DNA of 40,714 bases from Candidatus Borrarchaeota archaeon (GTDB taxonomy: Archaea; Asgardarchaeota; Sifarchaeia; Borrarchaeales; Borrarchaeaceae): positions 1 through 40,714 of the forward strand of contig JAEOSO010000002.1 of NCBI GenBank assembly GCA_016840315.1, in the 5' to 3' direction. The translations under genes and the position numbers were made by a program. The notes beneath the pieces were generated by a model. The model saw only the letters and a list, made by a program, of their open reading frames with translations. It was not told the origin of the DNA and did no database searches. Each line of letters opens with the position of its first letter. The first letter of the stretch is position 1. Shown here piece after piece: positions 29,184 through 39,924 of this stretch.

Positions 29184-30038
29184 TTGAAGAAAGCTAGTGA
29201 CATTATGACTCCAGATGTGGTCTGTGCAAAAGTTCCAGGAGTGCGAGATGAAGTCTTGCAATTAATCCACGAGCACAAACATTTTGGGTTTCCTGTTGTT
29301 AAAAAAGGAGAAAACACCCTTATAGGGATTGTGACCAGGACTGACTTAATGGGAAAGCCAGATGAGAATCAAATTGCTCTTCTTATGACACGTGATGTGA
29401 TTTCTATAAATAAGAATGCTTCTTTGAAAGAGATAGCGTCCGTCCTCTTAAAAAACAAAATTCGCCGTATTCCTGTTGTCGAAGATAATCAAATAATAGG
29501 TATTATTACGACTGCTGATTTCGTACATAAAGCTATTTTAAGAGCAAATATCAATGATCCAATTGAGAAATTTATGAAGCGAGAATTGGTTACTGTTTAC
29601 GAAGGCACACCACTCCCTGTTTCCTTTACAATAATGGAATTGGCAAACGTCGAACTTATGCCAGTTCTTAATGACGCCTCGGAACTTTCTGGAGTAGTAA
29701 GTAAAGCAGACCTCATAGCATCATCTGAAGTCATTTCTGAAAGAAAAATCTCCAGTATGTCTGCGGAAAGTGAAGGCGACTCATGGTCATGGGATGCTAT
29801 CCCTCAATTGGTAGTTACTAAAAAAGAACTCAGACTTCCTTCAAAACCTGTCGCTGAAATTATGATAAAGAACGTTATCTCAACACTTGAGCAAACTCCC
29901 ATCAGCGAATGTGCAAAGTTAATGAGGAAGCATGATGTTGACCAAGTACCTGTTACAACATTGAATGGCGAACTTGCAGGTATAATACGTGATACTGATT
30001 TACTTCAGACATATTTTGATAAACTCTCTGAAAAATAA
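29184..30038 (+). CDS. CBS-domain protein (about four CBS motifs)
   Basis: Repeated IMTPDVV...GIVTRTDLM, LMTRDVISINKNASL...GIITTADFV, VAEIMIKNVISTLEQTPI...GIIRDTDLL. Alternative start codon likely. Confidence 0.85.
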   Translation: MKKASDIMTPDVVCAKVPGVRDEVLQLIHEHKHFGFPVVKKGENTLIGIVTRTDLMGKPDENQIALLMTRDVISINKNASLKEIASVLLKNKIRRIPVVEDNQIIGIITTADFVHKAILRANINDPIEKFMKRELVTVYEGTPLPVSFTIMELANVELMPVLNDASELSGVVSKADLIASSEVISERKISSMSAESEGDSWSWDAIPQLVVTKKELRLPSKPVAEIMIKNVISTLEQTPISECAKLMRKHDVDQVPVTTLNGELAGIIRDTDLLQTYFDKLSEK

Positions 30039-30207
30039 ATACTTAAGCAGATCTCAAATAATTTTGTGATAATAGGTTGAATAATTCAAAGAGACCTTGC
30101 TCGAATCATGACGAGATTGGTAATAGAAAGATTAAAAATAACTAAGACAGGATACCGAATCCATCCCCTCCATGAATAAAGGATGTACTTTCCTTCGGTG
30201 ATTTAAA

Positions 30208-31341
30208 ATGGTTCAAATCGTACGCCGTAGGTCTATAATACTATATATAATGCTCTTCGTTCTACTATCTCAATTAATTGGCGCCTTTATGTCGCAAGAT
30301 ACATACGCTACAGAAAGAAAAGTTATTCTTTTTGATCAAGTTCATTTACAATTTTATACTTCAGAGCGTATGCAATCTGCTATAAATTCACTGAACAAAA
30401 CTGAAGATTATATAGTTTTTACTAACAATCAACGTTTTACCGAGACAACTTTTCTTGGTGTGGATATCCTTGTTATTGGAAATCCAGACCGCTCTTTTAC
30501 ATTACAAGAACGTCTAGCGATCTCGGGATATCTTGAAAATGGAGGAAATCTTTTCTTACTTGGTGATCCTCGTGGAAAAACCTCTAATATGAATGCTATT
30601 ATAGATACTGCTCAGTATACAGATGCACGCTTTTCCCGACATGTTATTTTTGATGAAGAACACAACCTAAATGAGATTTCTACACAAATTAGTGTCTCTC
30701 GCGAGGACTTGCGGGAAAGTAGCCCTATCGCAAACGGCGTCCAGGAAATTGTCACAAATTCTATTTGGGTTGAAGATAATGACCCCACTAAAGTTATTGC
30801 AACAGGAAGTAATTTCTCTCTTGCAGGTCTGGAAGGACGTAGCCAACCCGCTTGGCTAGTTGCATCTATAGTTGGTCGATCTCGCATCGTCCTTTGTGGA
30901 TCAACACGTATGTTTAGTGATGTAAAGCCCGCTAAATCTGAAGTTACGTGGTATCAATCACAAGATAATGCACGTCTATGGCAAAACATCTTTTCATGGC
31001 TCGCCCAACAAGAAACGCCTCCTTCATTTCTTGGCAATACAATTCCACAACCCCTCTCAATAATAGTATCATCCTTCATTATGGGTATAGTATTCATCGG
31101 AGGAGGTCTCGGTATTTATTATCTATTTCAACGAAAAGAATTGAAACCAATTTCTGAAATACTAAAACGTAAGAAAAAAACAGAAGTTCCTGAACCAATC
31201 GCTAAGGAAGAAGCAATTCCAATTCCAGAGGAGGAAGCTATTCTAACCCTTGAAGAGGAAGTACCAACAGAAGAGACACCTCCACCTCGCACGAAGAAGA
31301 AGAAAAAAGGCAAAAAAAGGGAATATAGAGTTCGTCGATAG
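30208..31341 (+). CDS. membrane-anchored GldG/IFT52-like domain protein
   Basis: N-terminal signal/TM; VDILVIGNPDRSFTLQERLAISGYLENGGNLFLLGDPRG; C-terminal TM and charged KKKKKGKKR tail. Confidence 0.6.
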   Translation: MVQIVRRRSIILYIMLFVLLSQLIGAFMSQDTYATERKVILFDQVHLQFYTSERMQSAINSLNKTEDYIVFTNNQRFTETTFLGVDILVIGNPDRSFTLQERLAISGYLENGGNLFLLGDPRGKTSNMNAIIDTAQYTDARFSRHVIFDEEHNLNEISTQISVSREDLRESSPIANGVQEIVTNSIWVEDNDPTKVIATGSNFSLAGLEGRSQPAWLVASIVGRSRIVLCGSTRMFSDVKPAKSEVTWYQSQDNARLWQNIFSWLAQQETPPSFLGNTIPQPLSIIVSSFIMGIVFIGGGLGIYYLFQRKELKPISEILKRKKKTEVPEPIAKEEAIPIPEEEAILTLEEEVPTEETPPPRTKKKKKGKKREYRVRR

Positions 31342-31397
31342 ACCTCTAACCTTAGGCGATCGTCACCAGATCAATTTCACTTAAAAAGGAGAGATTT

Positions 31398-32771
31398 TCA
31401 ATCTAGAATTTTCCACGTATCTTCATATACGCTTTCAACCTCGGATTTCCATACTTCAAATTGTTCGGGAGAAGGATAATTCTGGAAGAGTCCTTTAATT
31501 TCTTGCATTTTTGTTGATATTTTTCTTAAGCGATTAAGAAGTCCTAACTTTCCAATGCCACTAAAAAGACGTTTCACCTTTTCAGTAAGATTCAACACAA
31601 GATCTTCTCCTAAACTTGCATTTAAAATATCTTCTTCTTTTAATAAACGATGTTTCATTCCGTAATTCATTTCAGCATCAGGAGTTAGTTGTAAGAACAG
31701 CCGAAAAATATCTAGTCCTGCTTGTTTCGCGCCATAACCTTTCATGTAGTTGACATTATAATCCCAAAGTCCCCTCTCTGAGAGGTCGCCCTTCTCAAGC
31801 GCTTGATCTACTGTAGTGGCTGCTAAATAGCCACCCATCATTGAAGGGCCAATTCCACCTCCATGAATTGGATTAACCTGGCATGCAGCATCACCAACTA
31901 TTAACAAACCATTTGCAACCTGAGACCAAATTGGTCGCCTTGTTGGAACGATACCACCACCTTTATGCACTACCTTTGATCCTTCGAAAAGGGGATCCGA
32001 TAACACATTTTCATAGAGTTGCTGTCTTGGATGGGGATTGTTAGGAGTATTCTGTACACCTAGTCCTACATTGACCCTTTTTGCACCTTCTGGAAACACC
32101 CACACATACCCACCAGGAGCTATGCTCTGGGTCAAATAAATTTTACAATAATTTAGATCATCTATTTCTTGAGTAAGATCCCTTATTTCTCGAAAACAAA
32201 TAATGACATCTTCATTTTGCACGTTTCTTTCTATGTTACTGTTACGTAGTTTTCTACGAACTACCGCTGTAACTCCACTCGCATCAATCACTACCTGACC
32301 TCGTATCTCTTTTTTTTCTCCACTAACAGAAGAGCGTGTTAAGACACCAGCAACGAAATCACCATCATAAATTGGAGATATAACGGAAGTATTGTCTAAG
32401 AACTCCACTCCTGTATCTATAGTGGCATCCAATAGTCTCTGACCGAATTTAAGGCGATTAATCATGTATCCTTTGACGCCTTCTCCCGTGATTTTTAGTA
32501 TAGTCTCCTTATCAGGAGAGATTACATCGATTCCGTCAATGTTCGCCTCACATTCTTCCTTTGTTGGATAACGCAACCCTATTAGTTTGTTCAATGTATC
32601 AAAATGATGTTTTCCTATAGCATCTCCACAAACTTTATCCCCTACCGCCTCTTTCTTCTTTTTATCAATTAGTAAGACTTTATAATCCTTCATTGCTAGC
32701 GTTCTTGCAGTTGTAGTGCCTCCTGTCCCTGCTCCAACAACAATACAATCATAACCCATATGTTTCACCAA
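31398..32771 (-). CDS. geranylgeranyl reductase-family FAD-dependent oxidoreductase
   Basis: YDCIVVGAGTGGTTTARTLA, VIDASGVTAVVRRKL, GGYVWVFPEGAKRVNVGLGV, LLIVGDAACQVNPIHGGGIGPSMMGG. Confidence 0.9.
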   Translation of the reverse strand: MVKHMGYDCIVVGAGTGGTTTARTLAMKDYKVLLIDKKKKEAVGDKVCGDAIGKHHFDTLNKLIGLRYPTKEECEANIDGIDVISPDKETILKITGEGVKGYMINRLKFGQRLLDATIDTGVEFLDNTSVISPIYDGDFVAGVLTRSSVSGEKKEIRGQVVIDASGVTAVVRRKLRNSNIERNVQNEDVIICFREIRDLTQEIDDLNYCKIYLTQSIAPGGYVWVFPEGAKRVNVGLGVQNTPNNPHPRQQLYENVLSDPLFEGSKVVHKGGGIVPTRRPIWSQVANGLLIVGDAACQVNPIHGGGIGPSMMGGYLAATTVDQALEKGDLSERGLWDYNVNYMKGYGAKQAGLDIFRLFLQLTPDAEMNYGMKHRLLKEEDILNASLGEDLVLNLTEKVKRLFSGIGKLGLLNRLRKISTKMQEIKGLFQNYPSPEQFEVWKSEVESVYEDTWKILD

Positions 32772-33033
32772 AAAAATATCCGTTTTGAAATTTCTGAGAA
32801 GTTACTCAATTTAGGATAAATATCATCAATATTTAGCTTTGAAATAATCTAGCGAAATGAAGTATTGAGTATTTTTTAAGATTTTTCTAACACTTCCGAA
32901 GGTGCAAATTATCTTTGTTTTATGATTATTTTTAAAACTGAGTAGCTTTGCAACCCACAAAATTTTTTTAGATAAAACTAAAAATACCTCATGCACGTAA
33001 ACATTATCAGTGTTTTAAAGGGGTGAAGAGTTT

Positions 33034-33663
33034 TTGAATCTAGAAAAAATAATCGAAAAGATTAGAGCGCGATTAGATGAACTAGACAAATACCGTGAAA
33101 AAGCCATTAAACTCTCAAGAGCAACAATAAGACTATGTGGAGAATCTATTCGGGCGATTCACACACGCAATTACGAAAAAGCCATTGATAAGAATAATTT
33201 TGCAAAGGAAAAATTACAAGAATTAAAAATGTTGGCAACAAATGCACCCGATTTTTTAAATTCATATCTAACTATTCCTTTTCAAGAATATGTTGAGTCG
33301 AATGTATTATTTCGCTTGATCCAAAAAAATGATTTTCCTTCACCAGACGAACTCCATGTACCCTATGTGCCTTATTTACTTGGCTTAGGTGATGTAATCG
33401 GGGAGTTACGAAGATTTGCTTTAGATGCATTACGATTTAATAAAATAGAAGAAATGCAACGCATGCTTTCCTTAATGGAAAAAATATACTCAGAATTAGT
33501 GTTTTTTGACTATCCAAAAGCGATTGTACCCGGTTTACGAAGAAAAACGGATATTGGTAGAAGTCTCGTTGAAAAAACACGAGGTGATGCTGCAACTGCT
33601 GTTCAACAAGAAAAATTGCTCGCAGAATTATTGACGTTTAAAAAAATAAATGAAGAAAAGTAA
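33034..33663 (+). CDS. translin family protein
   Basis: REKAIKLSRATIRLCGESIRAIH...PYLLGLGDVIGELRRFALDALRF...PGLRRKTDIGRSLVEKTRGDAATAVQQEKL. Confidence 0.85.
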   Translation: MNLEKIIEKIRARLDELDKYREKAIKLSRATIRLCGESIRAIHTRNYEKAIDKNNFAKEKLQELKMLATNAPDFLNSYLTIPFQEYVESNVLFRLIQKNDFPSPDELHVPYVPYLLGLGDVIGELRRFALDALRFNKIEEMQRMLSLMEKIYSELVFFDYPKAIVPGLRRKTDIGRSLVEKTRGDAATAVQQEKLLAELLTFKKINEEK

Positions 33664-33954
33664 TTCCCACTTAAATGTACTAATTTCCCCAAGCATTTGA
33701 AAATCAATGAAAAGATGTTTTTTAGAGAAATCCGGGTTTTTAACAAACATTTTCGATACGACATATGCTTTAAATTGTTTTTTCTTCGTGATTGATACCA
33801 ATATGCAAAGAAATCGAATCAGGTTGTAATTTACCCTTTAGGGAAATATGTGGTGTTTAAATAGTTAATATAATTCCTCTTATCGAGGAATAAACCACCA
33901 TTTGACTTTTTAACAAGAATTTAGTAGGCATTTTGGCACAAAGAGGCGACCTGT

Positions 33955-35256
33955 GTGAAGACAATAGAAAAGGTAAGACCTCGCGATTATGAAACATATG
34001 AATTTATAAGAGACTGTGGCATCACCGCCATTGTTTTACTTAAATTTGATCTAACTATGGGACCATATATTGCTTTTAAGGGACTATATGATCACAAAGT
34101 GCCTATTATAGCAGCTTTAGATAATCTAGAATATCTCGCGCAATTTTTTATTGGAATTTCAGGAACAGATATGGATTTCCTTGAAAAAAATGGAGAACGA
34201 ATTATTATAGCACAACAAACACATACAGTAGATGTTACCAATGTTACTGATGCTATACTCATCTGTATCGATCACTGGGTCTCGAAAACCGCTGCCCATA
34301 AATTTGCTACTGAATTATTAAAGAAATCACTTGCTGAACCTCAACTCCTTGAAGAAGAAATCACCCATCTTAAAGAAACTTCACCAAACTTGAAACTTGT
34401 GTTGAAAAATACTCTTAAAAAGGTGACTCTAGAGCGCCCTTTGCTCAAAAAGGCGAAAGAAAAGCAGAAAACAGTTAGCATGCTGCGGTTTAACAAGACA
34501 CCTTTTACCGCCTTTCAACAAAGAGAGATCAACGAGATTGAATTTAAGTTACGTGCTTTGAAAAAATCAATGTTTTTTCTTCAGGTAAACCTAGAAAACC
34601 TTAACATAGCCCATTTCTTCGATGTGTTCATTTCTCATATAGAGTTGAACAAAGATACAATATTTTCCATTAATATAAGCAAAAGGCAATCGAAATATGA
34701 TTTAAGTCTCACATTAGTTTTGCCCCCTAATCAAAGGAATTTCGTGGAACGCTTAGCAGGTGCCCTATCTATGGCAGGAATTTCCGTCTCCATCGTGCGG
34801 GAAACAGCTCTTGAAGATAGTTGGATACTCCCCTTAGGAATTACTCACGGCACCTCACTTAGAATCTCAAGAAAACACAAAGACTACATTCAGGTACTCA
34901 GTTCACCAGAAAACTTCATTTCACTATTTAGAAGTACATTTCTATCATCTCTCACTTTGACTACACTTCTCAACGCTATGGAGACGATGCAAACTACTAT
35001 TATTTGCCAAGGGATTAAAGAAAATAAAGTTGCCGTTGAAATAATATTAGTAAAACTACACCAAGAAAAAACAGAACTTGACAAATTCTGTTTGCCGAAA
35101 GAATTTGCGGAATATTTTACAAAAGTAAGAGGAAGACGTGCTTTGATCAATGTAGTAAAAAACCTATTATTAAGACATTGTACGAAAGGTATTAAAACCT
35201 CTTTACAAGAATTGACGGAATTCTTAGTTGGAGATATAACTGCTGAAAATAGCTGA
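33955..35256 (+). CDS. longin-like domain protein, paralogue of the 15804 CDS
   Basis: DCGITAIVLLKFDLTMGPYIAFKG...LAQFFIGISGTDMDFLEKNGERIIIAQQ aligns with the 15804 N-terminus; long distinct C-terminus. GTG start. Confidence 0.65.
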   Translation: MKTIEKVRPRDYETYEFIRDCGITAIVLLKFDLTMGPYIAFKGLYDHKVPIIAALDNLEYLAQFFIGISGTDMDFLEKNGERIIIAQQTHTVDVTNVTDAILICIDHWVSKTAAHKFATELLKKSLAEPQLLEEEITHLKETSPNLKLVLKNTLKKVTLERPLLKKAKEKQKTVSMLRFNKTPFTAFQQREINEIEFKLRALKKSMFFLQVNLENLNIAHFFDVFISHIELNKDTIFSINISKRQSKYDLSLTLVLPPNQRNFVERLAGALSMAGISVSIVRETALEDSWILPLGITHGTSLRISRKHKDYIQVLSSPENFISLFRSTFLSSLTLTTLLNAMETMQTTIICQGIKENKVAVEIILVKLHQEKTELDKFCLPKEFAEYFTKVRGRRALINVVKNLLLRHCTKGIKTSLQELTEFLVGDITAENS

Positions 35257-35303
35257 AAAAGAATACCTATTTGTAAGTAATAAAGAAGTGCAAAACAAAA
35301 GTT

Positions 35304-35846
35304 TTAGTGATTACGCACATGTTTAAGAATATGTCCTGCTTCAGGAAGTATTAATCTTTCCATGGCTATTTTTACCGCATTTGGAGAACCAGGAAGACAA
35401 AAAATCACTTTATTCATAAATACTCCAGCTAATGCCCGGCTCAATATGGCTGCAGACCCGATCTCATCGAAACTAAGTTTTCGAAATAGTTCACCAAAAC
35501 CAGGCAGCGTTTTTTTTAGAAGAGGAGAAATCGCCTCAATAGTTACATCTCGAGTTGTAAGACCAGTTCCGCCAGTAAAAATCAGCAAATCTACATTATC
35601 TTGATGTCCATACTGCTTTAAGATGTCTTTGATATAATTGATTTCGTCAGGAACATATTCTATATTCACTACAGAATGCCCATATTCCTCTGCTAACGTT
35701 TTTATTAGATTTCCAGAAACATCATCAGTTTCGCCCGATGCTGTAAATTGATTATACCTTGAATCACTTACTATTATTGCACAAATGTTTAATTGTAGCG
35801 GCATATCTTTCCTATGGAGAGATGCCGTTGGTGGTTGTCCAGTCAT
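35304..35846 (-). CDS. moaB: molybdenum cofactor biosynthesis protein MoaB/MogA
   Basis: AIIVSDSRYNQ, DLLIFTGGTGLTTRDVTIEAISPLLKKTLPGFGELFRKLSFDEIGSAAILSRALAG, CLPGSPNAVKIAM. Confidence 0.92.
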   Translation of the reverse strand: MTGQPPTASLHRKDMPLQLNICAIIVSDSRYNQFTASGETDDVSGNLIKTLAEEYGHSVVNIEYVPDEINYIKDILKQYGHQDNVDLLIFTGGTGLTTRDVTIEAISPLLKKTLPGFGELFRKLSFDEIGSAAILSRALAGVFMNKVIFCLPGSPNAVKIAMERLILPEAGHILKHVRNH

Positions 35847-36322
35847 TCAACAACCATCTCCCTCTTTATCTTTCTTACAACACGAATATCTTTCACTCGT
35901 GTAATCGGGTACTGCCCATCATCATCCTTTTCATATTTCTTCACCATGTCCCAAATATTCAATAACGCTGTTGCAGTAGCCATAAGTGCCTCCATCTCAA
36001 CTCCCGTACGTCCTATACTCTTAACGCGTCCTCTCGCTCTTATGCTGTTGGCACTTACTTCATATTCAACCGATACATTTGTTATTGGAATTGGATGACA
36101 AAATGGGATTAGTTCAGGTGTTTTCTTTGCAGATAATATTGCTGCAATCTCAGAAATACTAAATACATCTCCTTTGTCTACTTTTCCATCTTTTATCAAC
36201 TGAATCGTTTCAGGACTTAGAATAAGTTCTCCCTCGGCTAAAGCCTCTCGATAAACTTCCGATTTACTACCAACATCAATCATATGACTGTGAATTAAAA
36301 CCACCTCCAGCATGTCTGACAT
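35843..36322 (-). CDS. moaC: cyclic pyranopterin monophosphate synthase MoaC
   Basis: MIDVGSKSEVYREALAEG, IAAILSAKKTPELIPFCHPIPITNV, GRTGVEMEALMATATALLNIWDMVK; 4-nt overlap with moaB. Confidence 0.93.
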   Translation of the reverse strand: MSDMLEVVLIHSHMIDVGSKSEVYREALAEGELILSPETIQLIKDGKVDKGDVFSISEIAAILSAKKTPELIPFCHPIPITNVSVEYEVSANSIRARGRVKSIGRTGVEMEALMATATALLNIWDMVKKYEKDDDGQYPITRVKDIRVVRKIKREMVVE

Positions 36323-36462
36323 CTAAAGGGCATTATCCTTGTCGCAAAACATTAGATTATTGAATTCTAGTTAAAATTCAGGCCAAATGATATTCATGAA
36401 GTTTGTTTTATTGCTTAATGAATTTGACCTTTGTATTTTTGGAATAAAATTAGTCATCGTCC

Positions 36463-39400
36463 TCATAAGATATTAATTTCATTATCGAAAAAAGAGGGAA
36501 TCGTTTGAACTTCTGATTGAAAGTTGATTAATGACGTATCCTTCTTTAAAATTTCTTTTTTAAGTGTCCATGCTATCATTTGATAAAAATTCTCATTTTG
36601 TTTAAGTTCTGATAATATCTTATAATCACTGAAAATGTATCTAAGAAGACAATATTTGATTCTAGAATGAACATCAAATTCTTTGAACTCATCAAGAAGA
36701 CGTTCTGGGTTAGATTTATTCTTATAATATCTAGAGAGAAACTGATCCGCAGTTGTTTTTGTCTTAATCTCCCAGGCACTGTTTCTAAAATCTTTGCAAT
36801 ACTCAATTGCCCCTTCTAAAGGGCATTTTTCACAAAAAAGTGCTTTTACCGCGTTTGCAAGATCTTTAACATGTTCAATTCTACCAGAGGTTGCTGTATC
36901 AGATGAATTCGAATAATTCAAAGTGTTAGGTGCTCGATTACTGTCCTCAATAACATCGTTCTCCATGAAATTGTTTACACGTACACGTGTAGGATATCTT
37001 AACGTCGGTGAAAAGACTAGGCATTCCTGCCGCCGCATCCTCTTCAGATAATTCACCTGCATCTCGTCTAAATTCATATATTTTTGAATACTTTCAGCAT
37101 CTTTCGTTAACTGAAATGAAATGATGGTATAACTATTTGCTAGACTGTTCTCTGCAAAAATAGGACGTGTTCCTACGAAGACAAATCCTACTCCATATGC
37201 ACGTAGTAAAATACTCAAATCCTCTGTCGGTGTTGCATCAATGCTCGTCTGTTTTTTGTACAGTTCAGGAACAAGAAACTGGCATTCTTCCACAATAATC
37301 AGGTTTCGTAGATTTTGCTGAAGTCCTCGTTTGATAGCATAATCTCCATATAATCGCACCAGAAAATTCATTAGAAACCGGATGTCATCTTTTGGCACGC
37401 GCCTAGATTGCATGTACCCTAGATCCACAATTACTTTCTTTTTGAGAAGATCATCAAGAGAGACATTCGACTTGTCTATTTCAAAAATTTTTTTCAAGGC
37501 TCCTCTCTTGAATTTCTCCAGTCTGTTATATAACGCGGTAACAGTTTTCTCTAGGAATGAGAATTTGTTCTTGTGTACTGTAGCATAGTTATCAAGAGCC
37601 TGTAAAAAGCCTTTAAACCCCTTAGTTCGGGCGGTGGGATCAGCAACATATTCATCCAGAACATCTTTAAGCACACGTTCCATTTGTACCGAAAGATCGA
37701 TATCCTGTTGGAACATTGTTGAATAAACTTCACGTATAAGGGAAAAGACTCTGTCTGCGTGCTCTTCAGGTGAAAAATCACAGGGATCAAAGAGATTTAT
37801 CCTCAATGGAGCGTATTCTGAACCTGGTGCCAACACTAATACATTACTACGTAAATTAGTTGGTAATTTGGATAGTAATTGTGTGTATTCTGATTTGTAA
37901 TCGAACATAATCCAATTAACATGTGGCGCTTTTCGTGATAGTTCCAATACCAAATTCTTTGTAAGACATGTCTTACCACTCCCGATTAGACCAAGGATTG
38001 TCATGCTTCGCCTTAAATCCTCAACTTTAAGTTTTAGAGGTTGCAATTCCTTCGCTCCACGAATCACTCGTCCGATATCAATACCATCTTCTACATCTGT
38101 TGCCTCGAATGGAATCTCAAAATCTGGAATGTATTCACTATCTATTCCCAAAATAGGTTTCTCAGGTAGATGGGTAAATGGCGAAAGTCGAAATATGCTC
38201 ATTTCCATTTCCTTTCCTACAGAAAGCCGTAATCCAGTTCGCTTGTACGCTCTTTTAAGTTTTCTTCCGCTCAGTGCAGATGTCTTTACACAATAGTGAG
38301 TCCCAGAATATATCGTATTTATAGAATTTTCGATATCCAGAGCTGCACGCTTACACACTTCTTCGTCCTTAGCGGATATCAATACGTATGCTGACACTTT
38401 TGTATAACCTGATCGCAGCCCAGCGGCATAATCCGATGCTTCCTGCCGCTTCTGATCGTCAATGAGAACATTTCTAAAACTACGATTACTTAGATATCCA
38501 TTTTCAGCTTCTTTTGCAATTTTCTCCAATTTTCCTTTCTTAATTTTTGCTTCCTTGAAATTCATTACAAAAGTTACCTCTACTTGAAGATTAAGGCAGT
38601 GCCGGATAAATCGGTCGTGTTGTGTCAACTCTCCATAAGCTTTGTGCTCAGGAAGGCCCTCTATGAGAATGATTGACGCATACCTTTGATCGTAAGAAAA
38701 TTCCTCTAAAAAGGTTCGTTTAACTTGAAGCAATGACTTATCACTTTCATGGCCTTTAATTTTTGGCAATAGAGTAATCATTCTTAATTCTCTTTCAGAC
38801 ACAGTTTCGTTATCAATCTCAAAAGAAAGCGATTCAAGTCCTCCTTTCATGCGAACATGAGCAGTTTGAGCAGTCTCTTTAGCTTTTTTCAGTCTTCGAC
38901 TTGTCCCAAAGACGTATCTTCGCACTTTGACGGTTCCATTTTCACCTATAGAAATTTCCTGTGCACCTTGCTGACATTTCTTTAGGTATGCCGCGATATC
39001 TTCATATTCATACTTTCTTATTCCAGTACTTTGAAAATTCTCTTGCAAAATAATTGGGCGTTGCGCACGACGAATGATTTCCCTAGGCAGACGGGTGATT
39101 TCTATTGCTTTAATAACGAGATATTTATCTCCAAGCAGAAGGAACGATAAAATGTCGAAGAACCAAGCAAGTTTTTGCAGAATATAAGGTAACGGAATTC
39201 TACGACGAAAAACAATTGTATCTGAACCGATAGAATGGAATTCGTATTCTGAAAAGATGTTTAAGACAAAAACAGAACAAAGAATGAACAAGGCAAAAGC
39301 AAAAAATAAAGAGTTATTTGCAAAATTTCTGCCCACGTTTAAAGGTGTAGAGGGAGATGTTAAAACTCTTTGGAAAAGGATGTATTTCAGAAAATAAAGT

Positions 39401-39600
39401 ATAAGATTTGAACAAATGGTAAAAATGAGTGTGCATATAATGATGGCCTCAAATTTCTCCTTTAAAGAGCCTTCTGAAAATCGCGAATGTTTTAGCACAA
39501 AATAGATAGAGATTAAGGAACAGAGAATAATTATAGGGAGTAAATATGAAAATCGAATAAACATGGCCCACAACCATTTCTCAAAACTAAACTGACTCAT
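36463..39600 (-). CDS. membrane-anchored VirB4/HerA-FtsK superfamily ATPase
   Basis: N-terminal TM helices; Walker A LGLIGSGKTCLTKN; WIMFDYKSEY; Walker B NLIIVEECQFLVPE; GVGFVFVGTRP; C-terminal CEKCPLEGAIEYC. Confidence 0.75.
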   Translation of the reverse strand: MSQFSFEKWLWAMFIRFSYLLPIIILCSLISIYFVLKHSRFSEGSLKEKFEAIIICTLIFTICSNLILYFLKYILFQRVLTSPSTPLNVGRNFANNSLFFAFALFILCSVFVLNIFSEYEFHSIGSDTIVFRRRIPLPYILQKLAWFFDILSFLLLGDKYLVIKAIEITRLPREIIRRAQRPIILQENFQSTGIRKYEYEDIAAYLKKCQQGAQEISIGENGTVKVRRYVFGTSRRLKKAKETAQTAHVRMKGGLESLSFEIDNETVSERELRMITLLPKIKGHESDKSLLQVKRTFLEEFSYDQRYASIILIEGLPEHKAYGELTQHDRFIRHCLNLQVEVTFVMNFKEAKIKKGKLEKIAKEAENGYLSNRSFRNVLIDDQKRQEASDYAAGLRSGYTKVSAYVLISAKDEEVCKRAALDIENSINTIYSGTHYCVKTSALSGRKLKRAYKRTGLRLSVGKEMEMSIFRLSPFTHLPEKPILGIDSEYIPDFEIPFEATDVEDGIDIGRVIRGAKELQPLKLKVEDLRRSMTILGLIGSGKTCLTKNLVLELSRKAPHVNWIMFDYKSEYTQLLSKLPTNLRSNVLVLAPGSEYAPLRINLFDPCDFSPEEHADRVFSLIREVYSTMFQQDIDLSVQMERVLKDVLDEYVADPTARTKGFKGFLQALDNYATVHKNKFSFLEKTVTALYNRLEKFKRGALKKIFEIDKSNVSLDDLLKKKVIVDLGYMQSRRVPKDDIRFLMNFLVRLYGDYAIKRGLQQNLRNLIIVEECQFLVPELYKKQTSIDATPTEDLSILLRAYGVGFVFVGTRPIFAENSLANSYTIISFQLTKDAESIQKYMNLDEMQVNYLKRMRRQECLVFSPTLRYPTRVRVNNFMENDVIEDSNRAPNTLNYSNSSDTATSGRIEHVKDLANAVKALFCEKCPLEGAIEYCKDFRNSAWEIKTKTTADQFLSRYYKNKSNPERLLDEFKEFDVHSRIKYCLLRYIFSDYKILSELKQNENFYQMIAWTLKKEILKKDTSLINFQSEVQTIPSFFDNEINIL

Positions 39601-39924
39601 TTCTCATCAATATCTTTCCAAGAATTCTCAATAAAACCTCCACGATTTTTAGTTTTAATCAAATAATATATGTATGTTAAAATTATTTAGTCTCTTCCTT
39701 GTTTTCTTTGAATTTAACGAAGAGAGAGATTCATAAACCGATGTAACGCAACCATATTGAAATGCATTCGACAGGAAAGCTTAGGCTTTTAAACCTAAAG
39801 GATCTTAAATAAGCGACATTTGATAGTTTACAAATTTCAAAAATGTAAAAATGTGTGCTAGACATTAGATAACTAAGAGAGATCCTGAGGATAACGCAAT
39901 CATTTGCTGAAAAGGGGTTGAATT

